Part shown: positions 49,523 to 60,245 of the stretch, piece by piece
How the letters are laid out: each line of letters starts with the position of its first letter
Position numbering within the stretch: the stretch's first letter is position 1
Translations under genes and position numbers: made by a program
Origin: Carpediemonas membranifera
Lineage: Eukaryota; Fornicata
Length of the DNA stretch: 64,000 nt
Direction of reading: 5' to 3'
Assembly (NCBI GenBank): GCA_019828565.1
Contig: JAHDYR010000012.1
Location: forward strand, 1,426,001-1,490,000
Notes under the pieces: model-generated
The model's database searches: none
Seen by the model: only the letters and a program-made list of their open reading frames with translations
What the model was told of the DNA's origin: nothing

Positions 49523-51455
49523 TTGCCGTGTGGATGGTTTCAGTTTATTAAGGAGGAGCTCCAGGATAAGTTGAAGAAGCAGTTTATGGCACTCGCCGGA
49601 CCAAGAAGTTCCAAGAAGCTGAAGCATATCGTGTATAGCCAGGAGAAGCGCAAGGCGCGTAAGGCCATTATTGAGGCCATTGACGCCGAGGAGAAGGACA
49701 AGGGCAAGGGCAAGGCCGAGAGCGCTAAGAAAGAACCCGTCGACGATGAGAGTGGCGTGGACAGTGGTGAAGAGAGCGGCGTCGACGATTCTGAGTTGTG
49801 CGACAGTGAGAGTGAGGTGGACTTTGACAACGAGTCCGACGATGAGATTAGAGAACGCGCGATCAAGCGCCGGCGCGAGAGAAAGATCGCCCAGAAGCTC
49901 AAGGAGTGGGAGGACAATAACGCTCGCAACTACGTCCTGTGGCATAGAGTCCAGAAGGAGGTGCACGGCGAGCTTCGCATTCGCGCCTCTCGAGAGTCAG
50001 CTTCGGTTGCTGGGGACAACCACGTCGACGTCCAGTTCGACAGATACCTTCGCGTATCCAAGCTGCTCGAAATGAAGGACTGGATTCACAAAGACCTCCC
50101 ATCTCTTCCGATGGAGGCACGAGTGCTCCATCACAAGGCGCAGAAGAGAGTACTCGAGCTGGAGGAGACCGTCACGAGGCTGCTGCAAGACGTGGGGTAC
50201 GCAGCTGACATCTCCATGGGTGCCAGCCCGACACCCGCGCCGTTTCGCCGCGACCTACCCCAGTCGGGCACACACCAAGCACGAACGAGTACCCCCCGCC
50301 GTACGGGGGAAGAGCGACACAATCCACATGAAGCGCAAGGCCCTCATGACAATCCCTCAGAAGATCGCTGATGTCGATAGCAACTCAGAGGAGTCAGACG
50401 AGGAGGAGATGGTGACAGAGGAGAAGAAGCGCGAGGCACACGAGGAGGTGGTGACAGAGGAGAGGAAGGGTGAGTCACATGAGGAGGACGTGACCAAATG
50501 CGACGCCTGCATCCAGGCTGAGCCCGAGAAGGCCAGGCCAGAGGACTCGGAGGAGGAGTCAGAGGAGGAAGAGGAGCCAGTGGAGGAGGGTGAGGCAGAG
50601 GAGGAGGAGCAGGAGGACGAGATGGCTGAGTCAGAGGTGAATGCAGAGTCAGAGGAGAAGCGTGAGGCAGATAAGGAGCAAGAGGCAGACAACGAGGTGG
50701 CATTCGAGGCTGAGTCGGACGTTGAATATGTCCAGGTCGACCACGTCGACCCAGCTTCCGAGCAGATGAGGAGCAGGGAAGTCAAGTTTAGAGTTGACGT
50801 CGCCAATCAGCTGGAGAAGAGCAAGCAGTGGGTCAGATACAAAACCCTACCCCACGGCAACTGCATAACACACTGCCTCATGATGATCGAGGGCGTCACG
50901 GAGCCTCATGCGTTCAAGAGCTGGGAGACGATGACGAATGAAGAGCAGTGTGCAGTGGAGACGAAGGCGGACAACTACCGCGAGCAGATATACAAGGAAG
51001 CGATAGAGATGAACCGGCGGGCCACTCCGGGGTACAGGCGGCCCGAGGAGGGTCTCCGGGACGAACTTTTCCATGAAGTGTGCAGTGTACACACTGTCAC
51101 GGAGGAGGGCAACATCGGTAAGCCAATCATGCAGGAGAAGTGGTTGACTCAGTGGGCTGTTGAAGCCTGGTGCTCAATGACTGGAAAGTCCGTTGCATAC
51201 CTCCATGTTGTCCGGGATTTTGACCCAAAGATCGATCCAGTCGTCGGCATGTACGTTTTTAGCAAGTCTGAGGAGGGCAAGGTGACACATGTCGCGTTTA
51301 AGCCCAACGAAAACGGCCAGAGCGCCCTGGCGTGTTTTGCCCAACAGTGTCGCGAGTGGAAAATCGAGTATGCGGTCGAAGTGACAAGGGGACACGCCAC
51401 TCTGCGCAAGGTTCCTCCCGGGCTGAAGAGGAGGAGATGGTCAGTGAAGAAGTAA
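49523..51455 (+). pseudogene. D-like coiled-coil/OTU-like gene D2, frameshifted
   Basis: Frame one (49523-50371) has a basic and acidic N-terminal half (KRKARKAIIEAIDAEEKDKGKGKAE, SEVDFDNESDDEI) and a coiled coil (KAQKRVLELEETVTRLLQD). Frame two (open from 50220, homologous from about 50330) has a Glu-rich region of about 130 residues and a C-terminal domain with LPHGNCITHCLMM and VTRGHATLRKV, the Cys and His motifs also in D (DGLCIGYCL, DEHATLFV); here the Asp is His (HGNC). The first in-frame ATG is at 49586. Diverged third member of the D family; function as for D, uncertain. Confidence 0.55.
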
Positions 51456-51935
51456 GAGTAAAGGATTGATATACCGACCGTATCGCTTATGTTTATGTGA
51501 CCTTGAGGTTGATTCGCGGTTTGTAGGTGGGTATGGTGCTATATTACTCAGCCTGCTGTATATGTCTAGTCTACAGCCTGTATGCAGCTGTCTGTGGTGG
51601 TAAATATCGTCGGCTGGCCGAGAAAGCATAAACTGCACACTTGTGCATTCGAGTACAGTGACGAAATCCCTCAATATGCTACCAGCAGTGCACTTAATAA
51701 CCAATATCAACGCCGAAACGCGTGTAGTTTGGAGCCGTCCAGTTTTTTGCGCTAGTAATGCCTCCAAAACCCTTTTAATCAACATCATCTTCTGTTATCG
51801 ACCATGTCAACGAGAATGATCAGAATAAACGACGATTTGGCACTGAATGAACCTTGTAATGAGACTGGTCAAGCCTGTGGACACGAAAACAGCTCTCAAT
51901 AACAACATCAAGAAGGCAAGACATGAAGATGGTTT
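51456..51935. other. spacer with inverted copy of the 41.6-kb repeat
   Basis: About 51620-51790 is the inverted partner of 41590-41790. No gene. Confidence 0.55.
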
Positions 51936-53005
51936 AAATGGAGGAGAGCCCCAGGGGAAGAGAGCCGGGGGGAAGAGCGCCCGGGGGAAGAGAGCCCCAC
52001 GAGAGCCCCCGGGGGAAGAGCGCCCGGAGGAAGAGAGCCCCAGGGGAAGAGCCCCCGGGGGAAGAGCGCCCGGAGGAAGAGAGCCCCAGGAGAGCCACAG
52101 GGGAAGAGAGCCGGGGGGAAGAGCCCCAGGAGAGCCCCGGGGGAAGAGCGCCCGGAGGAAGAGAGCCCCAGGGGAAGAGAGCCGGGGGGAAGAGCCCCAG
52201 GAGAGCCCCCGGGGGAAGAGCGCCGGGGGGAAGAGCCCCAGGAGAGCCACAGGGGAAGAGAGCCGGGGGGAAGAGCGCCCGGAGGAAGAGAGCCCCAGGA
52301 GAGCCCCAGGGGAAGAGAGCCCCAGGAGAGCCACAGGGGAAGAGAGCCGGGGGGAAGAGCGCCCGGAGGAAGAGAGCCCCAGGAGAGCCCCAGGGGAAGA
52401 GAGCCGGGGGGAAGAGAGCCCCAGGAGAGCCGGGGGGAAGAGCCCCAGGAGAGCCCCCGGGGGAAGAGCGCCCGGAGGAAGAGAGCCCCAGGAGAGCCCC
52501 CGGGGGAAGAGCGCCGGGGGGAAGAGCCCCAGGAGAGCCCCAGGGGAAGAGAGCCGGGGGGAAGAGCCCCAGGAGAGCCCCAGGGAAGAGCGCCAGGGGA
52601 AGAGAGCCCCAGGAGAGCCCCCGGGGGAAGAGCGCCCGGAGGAAGAGAGCCCCAGGAGAGCCCCAGGGGAAGAGAGCCGGGGGGAAGAGAGCCCCAGGAG
52701 AGCCGGGGGGAAGAGCCCCAGGAGAGCCCCCGGGGGAAGAGCGCCCGGAGGAAGAGAGCCCCAGGAGAGCCCCCGGGGGAAGAGCGCCGGGGGAAGAGAG
52801 CCCCAGGAGAGCCCCAGGGGAAGAGAGCCGGGGGAAGAGCCCCAGGAGAGCCCCAGGGGAAGAGCGCCAGGGGGAAGAGAGCCCCAGGAGAGCCCCCGGG
52901 GGAAGAGCGCCCGGAGGAAGAGAGCCCCAGGAGAGCCCCAGGGGAAGAGAGCCGGGGGGAAGAGCCCCAGGAGAGCCACCGGGGGGAGAGCACGGGGGAG
53001 AGAGC
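51936..53005. repeat. 1.07-kb purine-rich tandem array
   Basis: Irregular units of about 15-40 bp built from GGGGAAGAG, AGCCCCAGG, AGCGCCCGGAGG and AGCCGGGG. One strand is almost pure A/G with scattered CCC. Long open frames occur in several frames on both strands because the array lacks stops; their proteins are simple repeats (SPRRAPGEE...), so I do not call genes. G runs could form quadruplexes. Confidence 0.85.
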
Positions 53006-53011
53006 ATATTG

Positions 53012-53101
53012 GGGCCCCGAAAACGCCAGCACCAGCGCAAGTAAGCTATTCTATTACAAAATGCTTCACTTGCGCTGGTACTACAGCGTTTTCGGGGCCC
53101 T
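53012..53101. repeat. foldback, GGGGCCCCGAAAACGC family
   Basis: GGGCCCCGAAAACGC / GCGTTTTCGGGGCCC arms and an inner pair CACCAGCGCAAG / CTTGCGCTGGTA. Related to the foldbacks at 53269 and 60082. Confidence 0.65.
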
Positions 53102-53372
53102 TTGCCCATCTTTCGTTGTCTGATTTTTTTTCGTGCAGAATTCAAACGAGTGCCGCCTGGAAGAGGCTGAGCAGCGGAGCTAGGCACCTGCGGCACCACT
53201 CGTCTGGCCCAGCTCCCGGGTATGCTCCAGAAAATTCTGGTGCAGATTTGGGAGCAGAAATGTCGACGAACCCCGAAAACGCCATAACCGGCACCAGTGA
53301 GCGCATCTTCGTTGATGAAGCTCATTGGTGTTGGCATTATGGCGTTTTCGGGGTTCGATACTGTACTCGTGG
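53089..53372. repeat. about 284-bp repeat, copy 1, ending in a foldback
   Basis: Highly similar to 59902-60183. The last part (53269-53355) folds back with AACCCCGAAAACGCCATAA / TTATGGCGTTTTCGGGGTT arms. Confidence 0.75.
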
Positions 53373-53424
53373 CCTGAGGCGCCCGCACAGCGCCACCACG
53401 CCAGCAGCAGCGCCCTCACATGCC

Positions 53425-53560
53425 TGATGCCCTCATCCTGGCGCCCTCATCCTGGCGCACTCATCCCTGGCGCCCTCATCCTGGCGCACTCATCCCTGGC
53501 GCCTCATCCCTGGCGCCCTAATCCCTGGCGCCTCATTTCTGGCGCCCTCATCGCAGCGCC
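53425..53560. repeat. short tandem repeat, CTCATCCCTGGCGC type
   Basis: About ten units of 13-15 bp (CTCATCCTGGCGCC and variants). Follows repeat copy 1, as at 60183-60245 after copy 2, so it belongs to the same dispersed unit. Confidence 0.7.
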
Positions 53561-54861
53561 CACACAGCACCCCTACGCCAGCGCCCTCTGCGCCACGACG
53601 TTACCGCCCTCTGCGCCACACCCACACCGCAACCGCCAGCCCCACGCCAGCCCCGCATCACCGGCGCCCTCAACAGCAAGTTCCATCATCCACATCACTC
53701 CTTAACAACATCAACGACTCGCCTACCACCGACAGCGATGGCGAAGTCTGCGTTGATGTCGCCAGTGCCAACCCAGTTGGCATACGCGTCGCAATGAATG
53801 TAAATGTTTACGTGTTCTCTTCGTACCTTCTATCGTCCAGGATCTGCTTTCAGACGTCCATGAGCGATCATCCCTTATCCTGCGGAGCAGCCCAACATCA
53901 GCTCCAGCGGTTCAGAGCATGCGTACAATGCTTCCGGGGCATGTAGAGTGATCGTGTAGGAGCTTTATGACGATTCCAGGACGTGGAGTTCAGGAATACG
54001 TCCGTATTACCCAGCAAGTTTCATCATCTCCATTATTGCTGCAGTATTCAAAGTAAACGCGAACAACACGATCTATCTCCATTCATTGGCGCCTCGAGGA
54101 GCGCTTCAGTCCCTCTAGAGCGTGCGTCAGCAGCATTTCGATCGAGATTAAAAATCACCCGAATTCTAGCTCTGTTCTGGCCGCTGCAGGCACCGCTGGG
54201 CGCGATAGAGCTCGGAGCGGCGTTGTCTGCCAAAAAGAGCATATTGCTCCCGGTGAAAATTGAACCCACGATCAGGAGACTGGGTAGCAAAGTCTCTTCC
54301 CTCTATACTATGAATTATGGGAAATCCGCTCTTATTAGGCTTCCTACAGGGAATATAGGCCATTTTGGAGGTATGAGCGACTGGGAGGGGGAGTTTGGGG
54401 GACATTTACGGTGTGGCTGGAGTCTACTCGGGCAGACTATTATAACGAGGCTCAGATCAGACCTCTACGGCAGCTATACGAGGAGAAACGAGCCAAGCAG
54501 CGCGCTAGCGGCCCATGGCTGCAGCAGCGCCCAGCCAAGCTCAGCTATAGGGTCACCAGAGACCCCAAATGACGTGCTGATCAGGTCGACTCCCATCTAT
54601 TGACTTGGTAATTGCAGAGGCCGTCTGAACGCGATGTCCTAATAACCGACTTGGTCGGAGCGGTTCGGCGATGACTCCTCTGTATTCCACGCCTTCTTCT
54701 GATGCCGAAACATGCAGTCCTTTTGAGTCAACGCGCGTCCTGTCCGTCAGGCATGAAGGGCATTCAGCAGAGGCATTGCTGCGGGCTGCAGGCCGCCCTA
54801 GCGCTTCAGGATGGCCAACTGCATGATCTGGACCCATGTCTATCAAATCCATTTTGATCAC
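53561..54861. other. spacer without supportable genes
   Basis: Open frames exist (for example 53983-54603) but have mixed composition and no homologue in the window. GACGATTCCAGGACGTGGAG (53968) faintly recalls the motif at 5440. Confidence 0.35.
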
Positions 54862-54975
54862 ATCAAACGTGTGTCAAATCCGGCAAATCGATTTTGCGAT
54901 AAAAAAAGGGGCAGAGGGGAGGAAGCGACCCATAAGGCGTACCTATGGACCATTTCCTCCACCCTGCCCGTTTTT
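54862..54975. repeat. 110-bp repeat with hairpin, copy 1
   Basis: Shares TGTGTCAAATCCGGCAAATCGAT and GGAAGCGACCCATA (in part) with 60511-60618. Internal stem GGGCAG..GGAGGAAG / TTCCTCC..CTGCCC. Confidence 0.65.
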
Positions 54976-55139
54976 TGAGTCTCAACTCTCAATTCGAATT
55001 TGTCCCTATGTTACTTTTTTCTAGCAGGATTTAAAGTTTGATACTGCGCATGCGTATTGCTTAGGTATAGCCAAGTACTACCATACCACTTTGAAGATCC
55101 AGCTCCGGCTCATCGTCGAGTTCATTTTTTCTTGCAACC

Positions 55140-55213
55140 GTAGATTATCTAGCTTTTTGAGGTCGAAGATAATCTAGGGTTTAGCAAAGATAATCTAGGG
55201 ATGTTGACAGTAT
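55140..55213 (-). repeat. right TIR
   Basis: Inverted copy of 40102-40175 with a single mismatch. Confidence 0.85.
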
Positions 55214-56998
55214 GACCCTGGCTGCGGACTGCTCATTGCACCCGGTAGTGCGATCAACACTGGTCCCCGTGGACATGCGAAGCAGCTTATGGTTGAGATC
55301 TTGGTTCCTGAGCACGGTAGCTTGATCACGCCCGCGCAATGAGTAGCGCTTGAACTGATTGCACATCGCAGCGACTTGCTCCAGCAGGTTGTGCGAATCG
55401 TGCATGATGGGAGGACAGAGGACAATGCGATCCAGAGGAATCACTCGGTCAGACTCTTCAGTCTTCGCGAAGATGACAGGGTGGTCAGTGCCAAGGTGAA
55501 AGTCGCCATAAAGTGCAAACGGATCAGAGGTGCGGTGTCTATCAGCAACAAGTTCCGAGAAGGCCTTCTTGAAGCGTACCACGTCGGCTAGGGTGACCCT
55601 GTTGGTGTTTGCAATTGGGCGAAGAGCCTTGTCGGTCACCCGAACGGAGCTGAAAGGCGAAGGGTAGTGTGCTTGCCCTGTCTTGACCGAGATCATCTTG
55701 GCCATAGCAGGATGATCACCAAGGAGGATCACCTGGTCAAATGATGTGACTTGGCCGGTGTTCCGGATCGGTACTCTTGCCATATAGAGAGCCTCGATGG
55801 CCTTCTCAATCTTGCCCAGAGTGTCTGGCTCAAAGAGATCTTTCTCCTGTTTCATAAACTCCATAACACGAAATGGGGGAGTGATCCGGTTGGGTAATGT
55901 GAAGCCGCTGGGGTCGTAGAGACGAATCTTAACGGCAGTCGTACCCTTCCATCCGTCTAACCAGAAGATAATCTTCAATGGCTGCCAGTCGGCGCTGGGT
56001 TGAGTAAGCCTTCGCATGCAGGATTCGTACCCGGGCTTGTCAGTCTCGAGCCATTCCGGGTGGGTTACAGCCTGAGTCACAAACCTTACAGTGCTAAACC
56101 AGACCTCGACCATCGCGTCCCAGGTGCTACTGTGCATACGCTTAACCAACGATGTATGAGGGATCTGTTCCAGTGTAGTCCGATGCTCTGCTGCTTCCTG
56201 TTCGGAGGCATAGTGGATGATAAGCAGCGGCTTGTCGTATGTGTGTGTGATGATGAGGTCTGATGAGAGAGCAGTCGCCATCTGTCCGTCTTCGTTCAGC
56301 CTGATCGTGTTAGTGCACTCTAGAGGAGTCAGCTCTCCTTCTCGGGTCATGCGACCTGTGGTGTTGCTGATGCGTGTCTCAATCGGTACGAGATGAGTCA
56401 GGAAACGCGTTTCAGCGGGCGTAAGAGCTTGATGAAGACCGGAGACATGAAGTATGTTGCACCTTAGCTCCTTGAGTATGACCCCGGCGGGTTTGTGTCG
56501 CGGTATAGGCAGGTTCATCCTTCTTGAGAGTCGATTGACAAACTTGTAGGAGTCCTGGGTGTTGTTGAAGCCAGCACGGATGTAGTCGAGGATCGACGTC
56601 AGCTCCAAGATGTTCATCAGGTTGTCAGAGCGACTCTGGAGGTCACTCAGCTCCGTTGATATGTCTGAAACTTGAGCATCGCGGCGAGTCACGTCCGTAG
56701 AAAACACGATAAAGCCCATACGGGCTTGGTAATGGGCATGTGCGGCATTGCGTAGGTTTCGTCTATCGCTAGGGTCGACATAAAATCGATTGTCGGCTGC
56801 CTGAAGACCATCTTGACGCATTGCATGTGCTAGGTTGCTGAATTGTCGACGCTGCGCTGCCAGATTACTGCCTTGATTGCCAGACGGCACAATGGCATAG
56901 TATGTGCACGCGAGAAGAGTGTTCAGCCGTTCTGGTGAGTACGGTGGGGACGTGTCGTTGTAAACAGTGCCTATCGCTGATTGATAGACAATGTACAT
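55214..56998 (-). pseudogene. G', 5' half
   Basis: The start MYIVYQSAIGTVYND at 56998 was chosen because an inverted repeat lies directly upstream. 595 codons without a break up to GCNEQSAARV, then the insertion. Conserved with G: NILELTSILDYIRAGFNN, FWLDGWKGTTAVKIRLYDPSGFTLPNRITPPFR, FDQVILLGDHPAMAKM, CPPIMHDSHNLLEQVAAMC. The region WLDGWKG (strand with Asp), the next strand IRLYDPSG and later VILLGDH are the RNase-H-fold-like pattern. Confidence 0.75.
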
Positions 56999-57024
56999 GC
57001 CCTGCCGAATTCTGAGAATTTTCA

Positions 57025-57050
57025 CAGTCGTTTCACGAGTCCCGTGAAAT
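57025..57050. promoter_or_regulatory. G' leader inverted repeat
   Basis: TTTCACG / CGTGAAA with a 5-base loop, followed by further TTTCAC repeats, about 30 bp upstream of the G' start. Confidence 0.5.
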
Positions 57051-57059
57051 TTCACATTT

Positions 57060-57915
57060 CACAAATTTTCACGAAACGAGATCAGTGCGATTGCGACAGC
57101 TGGGAGCTGAAAAGCGGAAGATATGCCTGTTACAAGGATCTATAACACCTCCTGAAGTTAGACTGCTGATAGCTAGTCTCGTTGTCGAGTTCTGAGGTTG
57201 CACAAAAAAGTTGAATCTGAATTTCACGGTCAATATTGACCTAGATCGCGAAAGTGAAGGTGTAAGAAAAGTCTAACTCGTCAAAGAGAGCAGCTAGAGG
57301 AAAATGGTAAAGGGTTTTGCAATCTGCATCCCCTGAGGAGTTCAGTTTCACACAGAAGAGGATTTGAGAAAGCTCCCCTTTCACAACGTCTTTGGGCACC
57401 TTCGACAGCGTTGATAAAGATGAAGCATACCATTAGCCCTTATAGGCTATGATACACATCTACTGTTGGCGAAATGTTCTGCAATGTTGTCATCGACGAG
57501 ATATGGTACCACATTTTTTATATCTCAAGATTGATGAGGTGCAATCACTAACCGAGCATAGAAGGGTGCTGTATGAAGGTCATATAGCACCCCAGTATGT
57601 TCAGTTAGAGATTGCACCTCGCCAATCCCGAGATCGTGTGATTGAATCAATAGAACCCAGCGACGAAGACATCGCTGAGAGCTGAAACCAAGAGAGGATG
57701 TATAAACAGTAGTACTGAGCTTGCTTACGGACCAGCTTGTCATGTCGACCACTTTTCACCAACTACATAAAATGCGTTTCCCTATTTACTCGCCGATGAG
57801 CAAAGTAATGCTCGACAAAGATGTAAGATATGCGTTATTCATCTATAAAGCACCTGCTGTAGTATTTAAATCGGCTTCAGGGGTTCTAGTTTCGGATATC
57901 GCCATTTTCACTTCC
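57060..57915. other. spacer with foldback element
   Basis: No gene. 57535-57630: nested arms GGTGCAATC / GATTGCACC, CTAAC / GTTAG, GGGTGCTGTAT / ATATAGCACCC. Because of the foldback both strands give similar short open frames. Confidence 0.5.
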
Positions 57916-58176
57916 TCACGATTTCCTCAGGCATCGAAACCCCGTTTTTAACAGTATGTAATCGTACTCCGCGAGGCGAAGGCGCCAGCGGACGATCTTT
58001 GCAGATGTCGAGGTGCGTAGGTAGACCAGATTCCGGTGATCGGTCTCGACACGGAACCGGTGTCCTAGGATGAAGTGCTCGAACGACGTGATTGTGTGGT
58101 AGATGCCGTATAGCTCTTGCTCTATCGTTGACCAGCGCGACTCGGTGTCCGTAAACCGGCGGCTGCAGAACGCCAC
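57916..58176 (-). pseudogene. gypsy RNase H fragment
   Basis: CSRRFTDTESRWSTIEQELYGIYHTI...FRVETDHRNLVYLRTSTSAKIVRWRLRLAEYDY is the RNase H active-site part of a gypsy pol (TDHRN). No RT or integrase adjoins it. Confidence 0.75.
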
Positions 58177-58980
58177 GATCTGCTCCTGACATGTTGTCTG
58201 GAGGGGGTGTAATACAGCTACTCAAGCAAAGAAAAGTAGCAGTATACTGCCACCTTTTTCTGAGAAGGCCAAAACTTCGAGCCCTCATATTTTTGTATTG
58301 GGCTAGAGCTGTACAGCAAAATTTACTGGGCGGATGTTTGCATCCAAGGGCTACCTAAGGGACGTTAAATCTCGAGATCTATATTAAATATTTACTCAAT
58401 ATTTACCGCAAACTTTTTTAGGATAGTTCCGACCATGTTAAGCCACGCTATGCGTTTTTATTGCGTGGCTGGGTCTGTACCAAATGATATATGCTCCAGA
58501 AGTTGCAAAAATCGCAAAAGAAGTTTGTCTGTTCTCGAAATTGCTGATTGCCAACGGCAAACCAGAACCACCACGTTGTAGTATAGCACGTGTACTACAG
58601 CCTGGCATGTCTGGTCTAGCGTTGGCAATCAGCAATTTGGAGAAATGGACGTGTCAAATTTTTGACATTCCGGAAAAGCCGAACATGGCCAGAACTGAAT
58701 ATAACTCAATAGATCGCTACGGTTTACTGTGAATCACTGTACTCTTCTGAACTTGATGGCGGAATCCCGCATTTGGCCCTTTCTTGCTCTATATTGAGTA
58801 AGTCCTTCGCTCTTGCTAATCTATCCATTCCAGCACGCTCTGCTACCGCCCACAGTCCTGGATGCGCTAATATTGCATCAATTGCAGCTATAACGGTTCC
58901 TATCTCTTCGTAATAGTCTCTATACCTGTAGGATTCCATTTCCAACTTAAAACTGCACTCAGTTTTTTTACACCCCCACA
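58177..58980. other. spacer with dispersed repeat and foldback
   Basis: 58238-58315 recurs at 60636-60710 (GAGAAGGCCAAAACTTCGAG shared). 58539-58640: arms AAATTGCTGATTGCCAACG / CGTTGGCAATCAGCAATTT, 19 bp perfect. A minus-strand 85-codon frame (58724-58981) is of uncertain value. Confidence 0.5.
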
Positions 58981-59174
58981 AAAGGGGGGCAGTATGGTAG
59001 AAGACCAGGAGCGGCTTTCAAGAGATACTGTGCGTGATATTGTGCACAATCATCGCAACATGCTATCGTTGGGAAGAGAGAAGCACGAAATGCGATTGTC
59101 GCTCCATCGCGGATGCCATCCTTGCAATCCTCCCAAAAACTATTCTAGAGCGCATGCCGCGCAAGTAGGACTTC

Positions 59175-59890
59175 ATGAGGTCAGTACCCAAGGCTATCGA
59201 GAACCTTGCTGGCCGCAAACTCTCTCCTAACACGAAGGGCATCTACCAAGGAATTCACGCGACAGATACAGGGCGTGCCGCATTGATAGCCGGACTCAGC
59301 CAGCTTGTAACCCTCACTGACGCTGAAATTGATCATTTGCGAAATTCCAAGCTCGACAGCTCCCAAAGAGCCTTCCGGGTGTGCCAGCCGCGCCGCAATC
59401 CTGCCGTCCCCACCCCCCACCCCACTGTTCAGACTGCTGAGCAGCCCACTATGTCCGTTGACTCCACGCGTGCAATGCAAGCTTCGTCAGTCAACGGTGC
59501 CAACGTCGCTGAGATGATTGAGGCCATGAACCACATGACTGAGCAGTTTAGGAACACGAACCCAGGCGCTTCCGACGCGGAATACTTCATGGGCAGCACT
59601 GCCAAGATGTGGAAGAACAGCCTCCGCAAGTGTTGCCCTTACTGCGCAGACTTACGTGGCCTCTTCTTCGTTGACGGTAGAACAGACGAAACTGTCTTAG
59701 AGTGCGACTTCTGCCACAGGTTCGTCCACAGAATCTGTGAGGTGTCGCGGGGCTAGTTCCGACACAGAGGATGATAGCTTTTCGACGGTCACTCGCAAGG
59801 ACAAGAACAACAATGACAAGACGTTCACCGTCTGTGAGCTCTGTTCAAACGCTGAGAAGCAGACTATATGCATGAAGGGAGGCTGTGAGA
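59175..59890 (+). pseudogene. A-family fragment A2
   Basis: The frame 59175-59756 holds an N-terminal remainder, a Thr/Pro linker and CCPYCADLRGLFFVDG...LECDFCHRFVHRIC, equal to the first fingers of A (CAVC...CYLCHQFMHLQC). After a frameshift near 59750 the sequence continues KDKNNNDKTFTVCELCSN. It ends where the repeat at 59902 begins, so the last fingers are lost. Confidence 0.65.
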
Positions 59891-59901
59891 CTGATATCAG
59901 C

Positions 59902-60183
59902 GTTTTCGCGGCCCTTTGCCCATCATTCGTCGTCTGAATTTTTTCGTGCAGAATTCAGACGAGTGTCGCCTGGCAGAGGCTGAGCAGCGGAGCTTAGTCC
60001 CTGTGGCACCACTCGTCTGGCCCAGCTCCCGGGCATGCTCACGAAAATACAGGTGCAGATTTGGGAGCAGAATGATCGACGAACCCCGAAAACGCCATAA
60101 CCGGCACCAGTGAGCGCATCTTCGTTGATGAAGCTCATTGGTGCTGGTAATATGGCGTTTTCGGGGTTCAAATACTGTACTCC
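59902..60183. repeat. about 282-bp repeat, copy 2, ending in a foldback
   Basis: Partner of 53089-53372; the foldback at 60082-60168 has the same AACCCCGAAAACGCC arms. Followed by CTCATCCCTGGCGC repeats (60183-60245). Confidence 0.75.
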
Positions 60184-60245
60184 TCATCCCTGGCGCCCTC
60201 ATCCTGGCGCCTCATCCCTGGCGCCCACACAGCACCCCTACGCCA

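Larger units (their letters stand above)
40102..55213. mobile_element. 15.1-kb element with terminal inverted repeats inside G'
   Basis: 74-bp TIRs (one mismatch), target duplication GACC at 40098-40101 and 55214-55217. Removing it restores AARV-RMAN of G'. I see no recognised transposase in it; it holds a J-like small ORF, a kinase fragment, a nested gypsy, a D-like gene, repeats and foldbacks. Non-autonomous or composite. Confidence 0.8.

Noticed and set aside
51807-53427. Five long open frames on both strands over the purine-rich array
   Set aside because: They follow from a stop-free repeat; the translations are simple repeats and change identity with frame.
53983-54603. 206-codon plus-strand frame
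   Set aside because: No motif, no paralogue in the window, and it overlaps other frames of similar quality.
40102-55213. Polinton/Maverick or virus interpretation
   Set aside because: No family-B DNA polymerase, retroviral-type integrase outside the nested gypsy, packaging ATPase or capsid motif seen; 4-bp duplication instead of 6.
57449-57752. Two overlapping small ORFs on opposite strands with similar proteins
   Set aside because: Similarity is the consequence of a foldback sequence.
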